Shown: one piece after another, positions 23,311 to 31,700 of the stretch
How positions within the stretch are numbered: position 1 is the stretch's first letter
How the letters are laid out: the number at the start of each line of letters is the position of its first letter
From: an uncultured Sediminibacterium sp.
GTDB taxonomy: Bacteria > Bacteroidota > Bacteroidia > Chitinophagales > Chitinophagaceae
Length of the DNA: 64,000 nt
Direction: 5' to 3'
Assembly: GCF_946481145.1 (NCBI RefSeq)
Contig: NZ_CAMLMJ010000001.1
Span: forward strand, 186,001-250,000
Notes under the pieces: model-generated
What the model was told of the DNA's origin: nothing
The model's input: the letters and a program-made list of their open reading frames with translations, nothing else
The model's database searches: none
Made by a program: the position numbers and the translations under genes

Positions 23311-23325
23311 TTTGTTTAAAAAATT

Positions 23326-23784
23326 TTAGTTTTCGTTTTCCCTTATTTTTTCCAGGAGTTCATTGATACTTGCTGCATCTGTTTCACAGATAGTAATGTT
23401 TTCAGCATAGGCTGCATCAAGTTGTTTGGTGCTGGCTTCCAGTACTGCAATACCACTTTGGGTAAGTGATATCACGGTTTCTCTTTTGTCTGTTTCAGAA
23501 TTAGCCCTCTTTACCAGTTTCTTGATTTCCAGTCTGTCAATGATCCTTGGAACATTAGAGTTCTTCTCAATCATTCTGCAGGCTATATCTTTTACACACA
23601 TCAATTCAGGGTGTTTCCCTTTGAGAATGCGCAAAACATTGTACTGCTCATGTGTTAATCCGAACTCCTTCAATTCTTTACTCATCACTGTCTTTAGCCA
23701 CCAGGCCGTGTACAGTATATTCAATCCTGCCTTCTGCACTTCGCTTTTGAATTTTGTACTTTGTATGGCTTTTTCGAGTTTCAC
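23326..23784 (-). CDS. MarR family transcriptional regulator
   Basis: A winged-helix protein of 152 residues: LTHEQYNVLRILKGKHPELM leads into the HTH CVKDIACRMIEKNSNVPRIIDRLEI, and the wing carries RANSETDKRETVISLTQSG. MarR proteins are dimeric repressors released by phenolic compounds or oxidants. The gene is followed by the pirin pair. Its own promoter carries the 16-bp palindrome ATGTATGTACATACAT over the -7 box, and a similar palindrome precedes the pirin genes, so I infer repression of itself and of the pirins. Confidence 0.88.
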   Translation of the reverse strand: MKLEKAIQSTKFKSEVQKAGLNILYTAWWLKTVMSKELKEFGLTHEQYNVLRILKGKHPELMCVKDIACRMIEKNSNVPRIIDRLEIKKLVKRANSETDKRETVISLTQSGIAVLEASTKQLDAAYAENITICETDAASINELLEKIRENEN

Positions 23785-23788
23785 AATA

Positions 23789-23820
23789 CAAATGTATGTA
23801 CATACATCTAATTTTCCAAA
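23789..23820 (-). promoter_or_regulatory. marR promoter with overlapping palindrome
   Basis: On the minus strand TTTG (23817-23820), 20 bases and TACATTTG (23789-23796) match the Bacteroidota consensus TTTG-N19/21-TAnnTTTG. The perfect palindrome ATGTATGTACATACAT (23792-23807) covers part of the -7 box, as expected for a self-repressing MarR protein. Confidence 0.6.
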
Positions 23821-23914
23821 TAAATTTTTATTTTCCTGTAATATGACTAATTATCAACAGTTTACAAGGAACTCTATAGCCCAAAAAATTAGATGTATAA
23901 ATCAAGGAGGGGTA

Positions 23915-23982
23915 GGAAACAGAAAAATGTCCAATCTCCAACCCTTCATTTGGAAATTGGACATTGGACATTTCTCTGTTCC
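23915..23982. repeat. Inverted repeat, TGTCCAAT words
   Basis: The left arm (23915-23941, with AATGTCCAATCTCCAA) pairs with the right arm (23957-23982, with TTGGACATTGGACATT) over about 26 bases with few mismatches. It ends ten bases before the stop codon of the SurA-like gene, opposite the marR 5' end. Confidence 0.8.
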
Positions 23983-23991
23983 TCTGTTGTC

Positions 23992-25383
23992 TTAGTTCTT
24001 TCTGTCTTTAGCTGCTTTATCCGCGGCTGCTTTCCAGTCTTTCAGGCTTTCGCAACTCACGAAATCCTTATCGATGGAAACAAAATAGGTTGGGATATGC
24101 GATTTGAACCATTTCTCCAGGGCCTCATTCTTCTTATACTCCAAAGCACGCTGTGCAATACGGTTATAATCGTCCATCAGGTTTTCTCTATGTGGTTCTG
24201 TTCTGCGTTTCAGGTATAGTAGGCGTACTGCTTTTCGGCCACGCTCATCGGTATAAACCTGTGGTGCAGAATATTCACCTGGTTTCAGGTCTTTTAATGC
24301 AACAACCATATCCTTATCGAGCATATCAATACTCAGGAAGATATTGCCATCCTGACCAGAAGTAATCGCACCGGCATTGAACTTACTGTTTTCGTCTTCA
24401 CTGTATTTGCTTACGGCTTCACCAAAACTGATTGTACCAGCTTTCAGTTGTGTTCTTACGGTATCTAATTTAGTTACGGACTCTTTAATTTCATCTTCCG
24501 TTACCGGTGGAATACGCAATATATGACGTACTACCGCTTCATCACCCGAACGCGACAACAACTGAATAATATGTAATCCGAATTTTGATTTGATTACCTG
24601 TGATACCTGATTTTCCTTCAAACGGAATGAAGTCGAAAGAAACGTAGGATCCCAGTTGCGATCGTTTCTATTCAATGTGTATTGTCCACCAGCGTCTTTA
24701 CTTCCCGGATCTTCTGAATAAAGTTTTACCAGTGCCTCAAATTTCTGTGCGCCACTTTCTACCAGCTTTTTGTATTCATTCATCTGCTTCATCACATATT
24801 CTTCCACATCGCGGTTGGCTTTTGGAATCACTACGATCTGACTAAGCTCCACTTCGCTTTCATAGAAGGGTAGACTGTCTTTCGGAATTTTATTATAGAA
24901 AGCTTTTACCTCAGTAGGCGTAATTTTTACCGTTTCAATGATTTTGCTTTGCATCTGCTCGGCCATCTTCTGCTCACGGAAACTTGACCTGAAATCTTCT
25001 TTTAACTGGTAAATGGTTTTTCCAGCGATTTCTTCGAGGATATCTTTTGAACCATATTGCTGAATGGCAGCACGTATACGGTTATCGATGGTAGCATCAA
25101 TTTCTTCTTCGGTTACAGACAATGAATCTTTCTCAGCCTGCAGCACTAATGCTTTTTGGATGAGCTGGCTTTCAAGAATCTGGCATTCGGTAGGAATAAT
25201 CACATTTTCTTGTCCCTGGTACTGCCTTTTCATATCTGAAATAGCATTCAGTACATCAGAACGAAGGATGATCCTATCACCAACCTGACCCACAATTTTA
25301 TCTGCCACTACTTTTTTAGTCTGGCCCATTACAGATACCATTGCGGCACCAAGCATCAAAACAATCAGAAATACCTTTTTCAT
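23992..25383 (-). CDS. SurA-like peptidyl-prolyl isomerase
   Basis: A periplasmic foldase of 463 residues. A signal peptide (1-20) precedes a SurA N-terminal chaperone region (about 27-160) and two parvulin domains (about 175-278 and 284-395; YSEDPGSKDAGGQYTLNRND and FGLHIIQLLSR are typical of the first). Such proteins help outer-membrane proteins, here perhaps the SusC-type receptors, to fold. The start at 25383 is chosen because the signal peptide begins there; the longer frame adds 29 charged residues. It follows infB on the same strand, but a hairpin separates them. Confidence 0.87.
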   Translation of the reverse strand: MKKVFLIVLMLGAAMVSVMGQTKKVVADKIVGQVGDRIILRSDVLNAISDMKRQYQGQENVIIPTECQILESQLIQKALVLQAEKDSLSVTEEEIDATIDNRIRAAIQQYGSKDILEEIAGKTIYQLKEDFRSSFREQKMAEQMQSKIIETVKITPTEVKAFYNKIPKDSLPFYESEVELSQIVVIPKANRDVEEYVMKQMNEYKKLVESGAQKFEALVKLYSEDPGSKDAGGQYTLNRNDRNWDPTFLSTSFRLKENQVSQVIKSKFGLHIIQLLSRSGDEAVVRHILRIPPVTEDEIKESVTKLDTVRTQLKAGTISFGEAVSKYSEDENSKFNAGAITSGQDGNIFLSIDMLDKDMVVALKDLKPGEYSAPQVYTDERGRKAVRLLYLKRRTEPHRENLMDDYNRIAQRALEYKKNEALEKWFKSHIPTYFVSIDKDFVSCESLKDWKAAADKAAKDRKN

Positions 25384-25454
25384 ATTTATACTATGATCGC
25401 CAAATTTAGGCATTTGGCTCTTCTTTCCCTTTTCAGGTCTACGTTTTAACAAAA

Positions 25455-25545
25455 AAGCTACAAGCTTCAAGCCTCAAGCCGCAAGCTTCTGGCTTTTTGG
25501 CGTTTGGCTTACCGCTTGTAGCTTGTGGCTTGAAGCTTATGGCTT
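25455..25545. repeat. Inverted repeat, CAAGCTTCAAGCC words
   Basis: AAGCTACAAGCTTCAAGCC (25455-25473) and the following bases to 25486 pair with the right arm (25514-25545, with GCTTGTGGCTTGAAGC) with short shifts and mismatches. The right arm overlaps the infB stop codon by two bases. A plausible infB terminator. Confidence 0.78.
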
Positions 25546-28441
25546 ATAAAGTTCTCTTCACTTCCTCTTCCTCAAAAGCTTCCACGATATCACCTACTTT
25601 AAGGTCGTTGAAGTTTTTGATGGTAAGACCGCATTCCATATTCGATACTACTTCTTTCACATCGTCTTTGAAACGTTTCAGGCTGCCCAGTTCTGCTGCC
25701 TGTCCTTCACCTTTCGGATATTCCACGATACCATCACGGATGATACGGATCTTACTATTACGGCTGATTTTACCTTCGAGTACAAAACATCCGGCAACGG
25801 TGGCTTTATCGAATTTGTACACTTCGCGTACTTCCACGTTGGCAGTAATTTTCTCCTGAATCTTCGGTTCAAGCATCCCTTCCATCGCACTTTTAATTTC
25901 GTCGATAGCGGTATAGATGATTGAGTATAACTTAATCTGTACACCTTCATTTTCAGAAAGGCGGTTTGCCTGCATTGATGGACGAACGTTAAAGCCAATG
26001 ATGATGGCATCTGATGCAGTTGCCAGCAATACATCACTCTCAGAGATTTGTCCAACCCCTTTGTGCACCACTCTTACCGCAATTTCTTCGGTAGAAAGTT
26101 TCTGTAATGAATCACTCAATGCTTCTACAGAACCATCCACATCACCTTTGATGATGATATTAAGTTCCTTAAAGTTTCCGAGTGCCAAACGGCGTCCGAT
26201 CTCATCAAGTGTAATATGTTTTCTTGCACGTAATCCCTGCTCACGTAATATCTGTGCACGTTTGGTTGCTGTTTCTTTTGCTTCACCCTCGTCTTCAAAC
26301 ACTTTAAATTTCTCACCGGCCTGAGGTGCACCATTCAAACCAAGTATTACTACCGGTGTAGATGGTGGTGCTTCTTCAATACGCTGGTTACGTTCGTTGA
26401 ACATGGCTTTAACACGACCATAGTGCTGACCCGATACAATCAGATCGCCCTGGCGAAGGGTACCGTTCTGTACCAGGATGGTGGCAACATAACCACGTCC
26501 TTTATCGAGCGATGCTTCGATGATGGTTCCGGCAGCTTCTCTATCCGGGTTTGCTTTGAGGTCGAGTAATTCAGCTTCAAGCAATACTTTTTCCAATAAC
26601 AGATCTACATTCAAACCTTGTTTTGCAGAAAGTTCCTGGTTCTGGAATTTACCACCCCATGCTTCTACCAGGATATTCATCTGGGAAAGTTGCTCGTATA
26701 TTTTCTGCGGATTAGCTCCGTCTTTATCAATTTTATTTACCGCAAAAATCATCGGCACATTCGCTGCCTGTGAGTGACTAATAGCTTCACGGGTTTGTGG
26801 CATCACTGCATCATCTGCTGCTACGACGATGATAGATATATCCGTCACTTTCGCACCACGTGCACGCATCGCGGTAAAGGCTTCGTGACCCGGTGTATCC
26901 AGGAAGGTAATGGCTTTACCATTTGGTAAGGTTACTTCATAGGCACCGATGTGCTGGGTAATACCCCCTGCTTCACCAGCTACCACATTCGCATTACGAA
27001 TATAATCGAGCAATGATGTTTTACCATGGTCAACGTGACCCATGATCGTAACGATCGGTGGTCTTGGAACCAGGTCCTCTTCGCTGTCATCATCATCCTC
27101 ATCATCGAATTCATCTGTTTCATCAACACCGATAAACTCAACTTCAAAACCAAATTCACTTGCTACCAGTTCAATAACTTCTGCATCCAGGCGCTGGTTA
27201 ATAGACACCATGATACCGAGGTTCATACATTTACCAATTACATCGGCAAAACTTACATCCATGAGGTTAGCCAATTCACTTACGGTAACAAATTCTGTTA
27301 CCTGCAGTTTATTGTCTTCCGCCATTTCATTACCCATGGCTTCGGCTGCTTCATCACGTTTTGCTCTTCTATATTTTGCTTTCAGGCTCTTTCCGCGACC
27401 ACCTGTACCGGCCAGTTTGGCCTGTGTTTCACGGATTTTTTCCTGAATTGCTTTTTGATCTATTTCTTTCTCTTCTACCTGACCACCGCCACGTTTTCTA
27501 TCGCGGTTACCACCTCCACGGTTATTACCGCCGGCATTATTACCACGGTTAAATCCACCGCCGCCCTGTTGTCCGCCACGGTTATTGGCCGGTACGATCG
27601 GACGATTTGGACCTGTTAACGGACGGCCATCCGGACCAACCTGCGGTGGTGCGCCACCTTCTTTTTTGTCTACAGGAATGCGTTTGCGTTTACGCTTTTC
27701 ATCCCTTGCAGCTGGTTTTGGACGTGTATCGCTGTTAACAGGAAGTTCAATTTTGCCGAGGATTTTTGGTCCTTCCAGTTTTTCTGCCCTGATATTTTCA
27801 ATCACGGGTGGTGCTTCTGTTTCCTCAGGAGCCACAACCGGAGTTGGTGCTGGTGCCGGAGGTTCAGGCGTTGCGGCCGGAGCTGGTTTTGCTTTTGTTT
27901 CCGCAGGTGGCGGAGCCGGTGTTTCTTCTTTTTTCTTAGCCGCTTTTTTAGGGCGGGTAGAAGAATCGATAGCCGAGAGATCAATTTTATTGATCACTTT
28001 TGGCGCTTCTATTTCCGGTGCTTCTGCTTTTACTACCTCTGGTGTTACTGGTTTTTCCTCAACTGGAGCTGGTGCCACCGGTGGTTCAGGTGCTTTTTCT
28101 TCTGCTACCGGTTCTGGTTTCACTTCCGGCTTAGGCTCTTCTTTCGGTGCTGCTTTCTTTTCCTCTTTTTTAACAAAAGAAATCTCTTCTTCGTCTTTTT
28201 TCTTCTTCGCTTCTGCCTGTGCGGCTTTGGGTATCTCTACCTGATCGGCCTTGTTTTTGGCAACCTTATCCCCCTGGAACTCTGCCTGGAGGGCATAGTA
28301 CTGGTCTTCCGTAAGCTTTGCGGTAGGCTTCAGGTCATCTTTAGTAAATCCTTTCTTCACCAGGAAGTCAATCAGGGTATCCTGACCTATATTAAACTCC
28401 TTGGCGGCTGCTAACAGTCTTGGTAATTTCAGTTCTGACAT
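25544..28441 (-). CDS. infB: Translation initiation factor IF-2
   Basis: A protein of 965 residues. The N-terminal part is a long low-complexity linker, first Lys/Glu/Pro/Ala rich (60-260), then Gly/Asn/Arg rich (285-322), followed by the IF2_N segment and the GTPase domain: G1 GHVDHGKT (468-475), DTPGHE (515-520) and NKID (569-572). Domains II, III and IV follow. IF-2 delivers initiator tRNA to the 30S subunit. The length and linker are typical of Bacteroidota. It lies downstream of rimP and nusA, 136 bases after nusA, with a word-like hairpin in the gap. Confidence 0.97.
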   Translation of the reverse strand: MSELKLPRLLAAAKEFNIGQDTLIDFLVKKGFTKDDLKPTAKLTEDQYYALQAEFQGDKVAKNKADQVEIPKAAQAEAKKKKDEEEISFVKKEEKKAAPKEEPKPEVKPEPVAEEKAPEPPVAPAPVEEKPVTPEVVKAEAPEIEAPKVINKIDLSAIDSSTRPKKAAKKKEETPAPPPAETKAKPAPAATPEPPAPAPTPVVAPEETEAPPVIENIRAEKLEGPKILGKIELPVNSDTRPKPAARDEKRKRKRIPVDKKEGGAPPQVGPDGRPLTGPNRPIVPANNRGGQQGGGGFNRGNNAGGNNRGGGNRDRKRGGGQVEEKEIDQKAIQEKIRETQAKLAGTGGRGKSLKAKYRRAKRDEAAEAMGNEMAEDNKLQVTEFVTVSELANLMDVSFADVIGKCMNLGIMVSINQRLDAEVIELVASEFGFEVEFIGVDETDEFDDEDDDDSEEDLVPRPPIVTIMGHVDHGKTSLLDYIRNANVVAGEAGGITQHIGAYEVTLPNGKAITFLDTPGHEAFTAMRARGAKVTDISIIVVAADDAVMPQTREAISHSQAANVPMIFAVNKIDKDGANPQKIYEQLSQMNILVEAWGGKFQNQELSAKQGLNVDLLLEKVLLEAELLDLKANPDREAAGTIIEASLDKGRGYVATILVQNGTLRQGDLIVSGQHYGRVKAMFNERNQRIEEAPPSTPVVILGLNGAPQAGEKFKVFEDEGEAKETATKRAQILREQGLRARKHITLDEIGRRLALGNFKELNIIIKGDVDGSVEALSDSLQKLSTEEIAVRVVHKGVGQISESDVLLATASDAIIIGFNVRPSMQANRLSENEGVQIKLYSIIYTAIDEIKSAMEGMLEPKIQEKITANVEVREVYKFDKATVAGCFVLEGKISRNSKIRIIRDGIVEYPKGEGQAAELGSLKRFKDDVKEVVSNMECGLTIKNFNDLKVGDIVEAFEEEEVKRTL

Positions 28442-28454
28442 TCAAAGTTTTTTG

Positions 28455-28506
28455 GTCCATAGTCCATAGTCAATGGCCCATGGACTATGGACTATTGTCC
28501 ATGGAC
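28455..28506. repeat. Inverted repeat between nusA and infB
   Basis: GTCCATAGTCCAT (28455-28467) pairs perfectly with ATGGACTATGGAC (28480-28492); further words TTGTCCATGGAC continue to 28506. It lies 14 bases ahead of the infB start codon, inside the rimP-nusA-infB group. The words are shared with 20188-20250. Confidence 0.75.
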
Positions 28507-28577
28507 GAATTTATATGGCTATATCTGACCGGGCTTAATACTTAAGTTCCGTACAAATATAGCTTGTTATTAGCTGC

Positions 28578-29828
28578 TTACTCCTCTCTGTCGAATTCTT
28601 CCTGCAAGATTCTTCGAACTTCTTCGATTGTTTCCTTTTCCAGGTCTGTTCTTCTTTCCAGTTCTTCGGCTGTAAGATTCAGGATACTACGGGCAGTATC
28701 GCAACCGATGCGTTTGAACTCATCGATAACCCATGGTTCAATTTCATCGCTGAATTCATCCAGGTCGATATCAAATTCGTCTACTACTTCTTCATCTTCT
28801 CTAAACACATCAATTTCATAACCGGTTAACTCACAAGCCAGTTTAATATTTACCCCGCGGCGACCGATAGCCAATGATACCTGATCGGCCTTGAGATAAA
28901 CTTCTGCGTGTTTCTTATCGTTATCCAGCTCCATATAACTAATCTTAGCTGGTGTTAATGAACGTTGAATCAATAACTGGATATTGGTAGTGAAATTGAT
29001 TACATCAATATTCTCATTCTTCAACTCACGAACAATACCATGAATACGGCTACCTTTCATACCCACACATGCACCTACAGGATCGATACGATCATCATAA
29101 GATTCAACCGCCACTTTCGCACGCTCTCCCGGATCACGAACAATTTTCTTGATAGCGATAAGTCCATCAAAAATTTCAGGTACTTCAATTTCAAGGAGCT
29201 TAGCAAGGAAAGTCGGACTTGTTCTTGACAGGATAATTACCGGTGTATTATTTTTCAGATCTACACGTTCAACTACAGCACGGATATTTTCTCCTTTTTT
29301 GAAATAATCCTGAGGTATTTGTTCAGACTTTGGAAGGATGAGTTCATTGCCTTCTTCATCAAGCAGTAATACTTCTTTTTTCCAAACCTGGTACACTTCC
29401 GCACTGATGATTTCACCAATACGATCGCCATATTTTTTAATCAATACATTCTTCTTCAAATCGCTGATACGACTGGCCAATGTTTGCTTTGCAGCAAGGA
29501 TGGCGCGGCGACCAAAGTCAACCATATCAACCTCTTCATACAGTTCTTCCCCTACTTCGAAATCGGGTTCAATCTTCACTGCATCAGAATAACCTACTTC
29601 AGCCAATGGATCAATTACCTCTCCATCTTCCACAATCATTCTTCGACGAATAATTTCCAAGTCACCTTTCTCTGCGTTTACGATTACATCGAAATTTTCA
29701 TCGCTGCCATATTTTTTACGGAGCAGTGTTTTAAACACATCTTCTACCACTTTCATCATCGTGGGACGATCGATATTTTCTGCGTCTTTAAACTCCTGGA
29801 ACGCTTCAATGAGGTTTATACTAGCCAT
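28578..29828 (-). CDS. nusA: Transcription termination/antitermination factor NusA
   Basis: A protein of 416 residues. The NusA N-terminal domain (about 1-125), S1 domain (about 130-200) and two KH domains (including YDDRIDPVGACVGMKGSRIH and GRRGVNIKLACELTG) are in the usual order, ending in an acidic tail with a helix-hairpin-helix-like segment. It binds RNA polymerase and nascent RNA. The start at 29828 (MASINLIEAF) is the family start; the longer frame adds 14 residues that lie in the repeat-containing spacer. Lies between rimP and infB, as in most bacteria. Confidence 0.96.
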   Translation of the reverse strand: MASINLIEAFQEFKDAENIDRPTMMKVVEDVFKTLLRKKYGSDENFDVIVNAEKGDLEIIRRRMIVEDGEVIDPLAEVGYSDAVKIEPDFEVGEELYEEVDMVDFGRRAILAAKQTLASRISDLKKNVLIKKYGDRIGEIISAEVYQVWKKEVLLLDEEGNELILPKSEQIPQDYFKKGENIRAVVERVDLKNNTPVIILSRTSPTFLAKLLEIEVPEIFDGLIAIKKIVRDPGERAKVAVESYDDRIDPVGACVGMKGSRIHGIVRELKNENIDVINFTTNIQLLIQRSLTPAKISYMELDNDKKHAEVYLKADQVSLAIGRRGVNIKLACELTGYEIDVFREDEEVVDEFDIDLDEFSDEIEPWVIDEFKRIGCDTARSILNLTAEELERRTDLEKETIEEVRRILQEEFDREE

Positions 29829-29858
29829 GTCTTTAGTTTTAGAAATTCCTTGCGGGAA

Positions 29859-29888
29859 GCTATTAGCCATTAGCTATTAGCCATTAGC
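29859..29888. repeat. 14-bp tandem repeat between rimP and nusA
   Basis: GCTATTAGCCATTA occurs twice in a row (29859-29872 and 29873-29886) followed by GC. It lies between the nusA start and the rimP stop (29897). It has the same short-word character as the other elements but is a direct rather than an inverted repeat. Confidence 0.7.
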
Positions 29889-29896
29889 AATAAGAA

Positions 29897-30367
29897 TCAG
29901 AATTTGATTTGAACTGTTGTTGATTTTATATGATTAAATGGAATAACCAATTGTTGAGTAACCGCCTTCTTACCTTTTCCTTCCGTATGCTCCACAATAA
30001 TATCTGCCTCGGCTACTTCAAGCAGCTTACCTTCTTTTTTGGTGCCATCCAAAAAAAGCACTTCAATAAAACGACCGATATTTTTCTTGTATTGGCGATG
30101 TAATTTCAAAGGCTCATCAAGACCAGGTGAAGAAACTTCAAGCGAAAATTCTCCTTCAGGGTACATACCTGTTTCTTCAATGAGTTTATAAAGCCTGCGG
30201 TTGAAAGACACACATTTTTCAATAGCCAAACCTTCGTCCCCATCTAGAAAAACTTTTACATTATTGGTAGGTTTGATACGGATGGATACCAGAAAATAGG
30301 CAGTTTCCTCTGCCAGCATCTCTGTTATCAGCCCTTCTATCCTTGTAATTTGTGTTTCTGTTGACAT
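29897..30367 (-). CDS. rimP: Ribosome maturation factor RimP
   Basis: A protein of 156 residues of the RimP (YhbC) family: ALTVEISSPGLDEPL-type motif visible here as EVSSPGLDEPLKLHRQYKK, and an N-terminal domain with CVSFNRRLYKLIEETG. RimP binds the 30S subunit late in assembly. The start at 30367 (MSTETQ) is preferred; the longer frame would reach through the promoter. It heads the rimP-nusA-infB group. A promoter fits at 30423-30455, and a strong hairpin lies in the leader. Confidence 0.93.
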   Translation of the reverse strand: MSTETQITRIEGLITEMLAEETAYFLVSIRIKPTNNVKVFLDGDEGLAIEKCVSFNRRLYKLIEETGMYPEGEFSLEVSSPGLDEPLKLHRQYKKNIGRFIEVLFLDGTKKEGKLLEVAEADIIVEHTEGKGKKAVTQQLVIPFNHIKSTTVQIKF

Positions 30368-30379
30368 ATTAAAATAGAA

Positions 30380-30403
30380 GAAGGGAACGCTTCCGTTCCC
30401 TTC
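30380..30403 (-). promoter_or_regulatory. Hairpin in the rimP leader
   Basis: GAAGGGAACG (30380-30389) pairs perfectly with CGTTCCCTTC (30394-30403) around a four-base loop, 13 bases before the rimP start codon, inside the inferred 5' untranslated region. It may be an autogenous control element or an attenuator; no known RNA motif was recognised. Confidence 0.5.
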
Positions 30404-30422
30404 TGTTGTTCTTTTCCTGATG

Positions 30423-30455
30423 CAAATGTACGATAAAAGAAGTGAATGTTCCAAA
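30423..30455 (-). promoter_or_regulatory. rimP-nusA-infB promoter
   Basis: On the minus strand TTTG (30452-30455), 21 bases and TACATTTG (30423-30430) match the Bacteroidota promoter consensus. The start of transcription would be near 30416, giving a leader of about 50 bases that includes the hairpin at 30380-30403. Confidence 0.65.
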
Positions 30456-30459
30456 TTTC

Positions 30460-30528
30460 CTCCTCACCCCGGCTTTGCTTCGCTCGCCACCCCTCTCCAC
30501 TCCGTGGAGAGGGGCAGGGGGTGAGGAG
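30460..30528. repeat. GC-rich nested palindrome between divergent genes
   Basis: CTCCTCACCCC (30460-30470) pairs with GGGGTGAGGAG (30518-30528), and inside it CCCCTCTCCAC (30490-30500) pairs with GTGGAGAGGGG (30504-30514). The base composition is far richer in G and C than the flanks. It sits between the rimP promoter and the DUF4834 gene. Confidence 0.82.
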
Positions 30529-30535
30529 AATGTTT

Positions 30536-30543
30536 TATTTTTG
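30536..30543 (+). promoter_or_regulatory. -7 box next to the DUF4834 start
   Basis: TATTTTTG fits TAnnTTTG and ends four bases before the ATG. If used, the message would be leaderless or nearly so. No TTTG stands at the -33 distance, where the GC-rich palindrome lies. Confidence 0.3.
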
Positions 30544-30547
30544 TGGG

Positions 30548-30784
30548 ATGAAGATTATTTTATGGGGTTTACTGATCTACTTTCTGTACAACCTGATATT
30601 TAAGATTGTGGTACCAGCTACCAAAGTGGCTTCCAACATGAAAGACAAAGTGCGTGAAATGCAGGCGCAGCAAGAGGAAGCACGTAAAAAATTCGAACAG
30701 CAACAACAATACCAGGCCCAGGCCCAAAAAGCCGCAGAAGCTAAGAAAAGCGATGATTATATTGATTTTGAGGAGGTGGGGTAG
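30548..30784 (+). CDS. DUF4834 family small membrane protein
   Basis: A protein of 78 residues with one N-terminal membrane helix (about 3-22), a basic/polar helix, a long Gln/Ala-rich coiled-coil-like stretch (about 35-65) and the acidic end DDYIDFEEVG, the signature of DUF4834. Function unknown; such genes commonly lie next to rimP in Bacteroidota. The ATG at 30548 is chosen since the upstream frame would read through the GC-rich palindrome. The TAG stop touches the left arm of the convergent inverted repeat. Confidence 0.78.
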   Translation: MKIILWGLLIYFLYNLIFKIVVPATKVASNMKDKVREMQAQQEEARKKFEQQQQYQAQAQKAAEAKKSDDYIDFEEVG

Positions 30785-30897
30785 TGAATTGTCAATTGTG
30801 AATTGTCAATTGTGAATGGTCAACAGGTAATGGCAGGTTATTACAAAAACCAAACTACCTTCTTCTTAAAATTGACAATTGACAATTCACAATTCAC
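30784..30897. repeat. Inverted repeat between convergent stop codons, GTGAATTGTCAAT family
   Basis: The left arm (30784-30811, words GTGAATTGTCAATTGTGAAT) pairs with the right arm (30870-30897, AATTGACAATTGACAATTCA and onward) with one shifted word. The left arm starts on the last base of the DUF4834 stop codon, and the right arm covers the stop codon of the HAD gene. This is exactly where a bidirectional terminator would be. Confidence 0.85.
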
Positions 30898-31508
30898 ATA
30901 AAAACCTCCTGCAGCACCATCCCTGGCTGCAGCCAGAGGGTTTGGAGGCCTGCTGCTTTAGCGCCTTCTATGTTTTTTAGGGTATCGTCTATAAAAAGGG
31001 TTTCGCCTGCTTCCAGGTTTTCTAATTTTAGGAGCTGTTTGTATGAATCTGCATAGGGCTTTCTCAAGCCAAGTTCGTGTGAATAATAGGCTTTTATGAA
31101 ATAATCATTGAAGTTTTTACCCCCGAATTTATCTTCAAACATCTTCATAAAGCATTGATAATGAATGATATTTGTGTTTGAATAGAGGTAAACCGGGTAT
31201 TTTTCTTTGATACCCTCCAGCCAAGTGAGTCTTTCAGGAGGAAAATCCAGCAAAAGTGCGTTCCAGGCCACCTCGATTGTCTTATTACTCAAGTCAGTGC
31301 TTGTTTCTTTTCTGAATGCCTCATAAAATGTCTCTGGATCAATTTTACCCGTTTCCAAATCCTCGAAAAGAGTATTGGAGAATTGTTGATTAAAACGTTG
31401 TCCAAAATCATGGATCCCTAAATCGATAAACGCCTGTTCGGTTAACTGGTAGTTGATATCAAGGAAAACGCCACCGAGGTCGAAGAGAATGTTTTTAATG
31501 CCTGTCAT
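30894..31508 (-). CDS. HAD superfamily hydrolase (subfamily IA, YihX-like)
   Basis: A protein of 204 residues. Motif I reads LFDLGGVFLDI (nucleophile Asp10, with Gly for the second Asp as in many IA members), motif II YLYSNTN, the Lys of motif III lies in GLRKPYADSY, and motif IV is FIDDTLKNIEGA. It resembles the glucose-1-phosphatase YihX group. Probably a cytoplasmic phosphatase on a small metabolite. The stop codon lies in the right arm of the convergent inverted repeat. Confidence 0.86.
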   Translation of the reverse strand: MTGIKNILFDLGGVFLDINYQLTEQAFIDLGIHDFGQRFNQQFSNTLFEDLETGKIDPETFYEAFRKETSTDLSNKTIEVAWNALLLDFPPERLTWLEGIKEKYPVYLYSNTNIIHYQCFMKMFEDKFGGKNFNDYFIKAYYSHELGLRKPYADSYKQLLKLENLEAGETLFIDDTLKNIEGAKAAGLQTLWLQPGMVLQEVFM

Positions 31509-31700
31509 GTTACAAAGCTAAGCATCGCTGCATTAACCCAATTTCTTCAATTCATTTAACCAAGTTCATACATATTTTAACCCGGGGAGCTGTTTTGTAA
31601 AACACAGTAATCATAAGCAGTAAATTCAACATCAACCGCCGGATATAACAATCAATTACTTCGATGTTAAATCCGAAAATTTATTCAAAACAAGCCAACC

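Noticed and set aside
27585..28244. Long plus-strand open frame opposite the infB linker
   Set aside because: It is the complement of the low-complexity Pro/Ala/Lys/Glu linker of IF-2; its Ser/Gly/Ala-rich product has no family features.
29859..29888. Tandem repeat as part of the nusA coding region
   Set aside because: The frame can be extended upstream of the nusA start, but homologous NusA proteins begin at MASINLIEAF and the repeat lies in the spacer.
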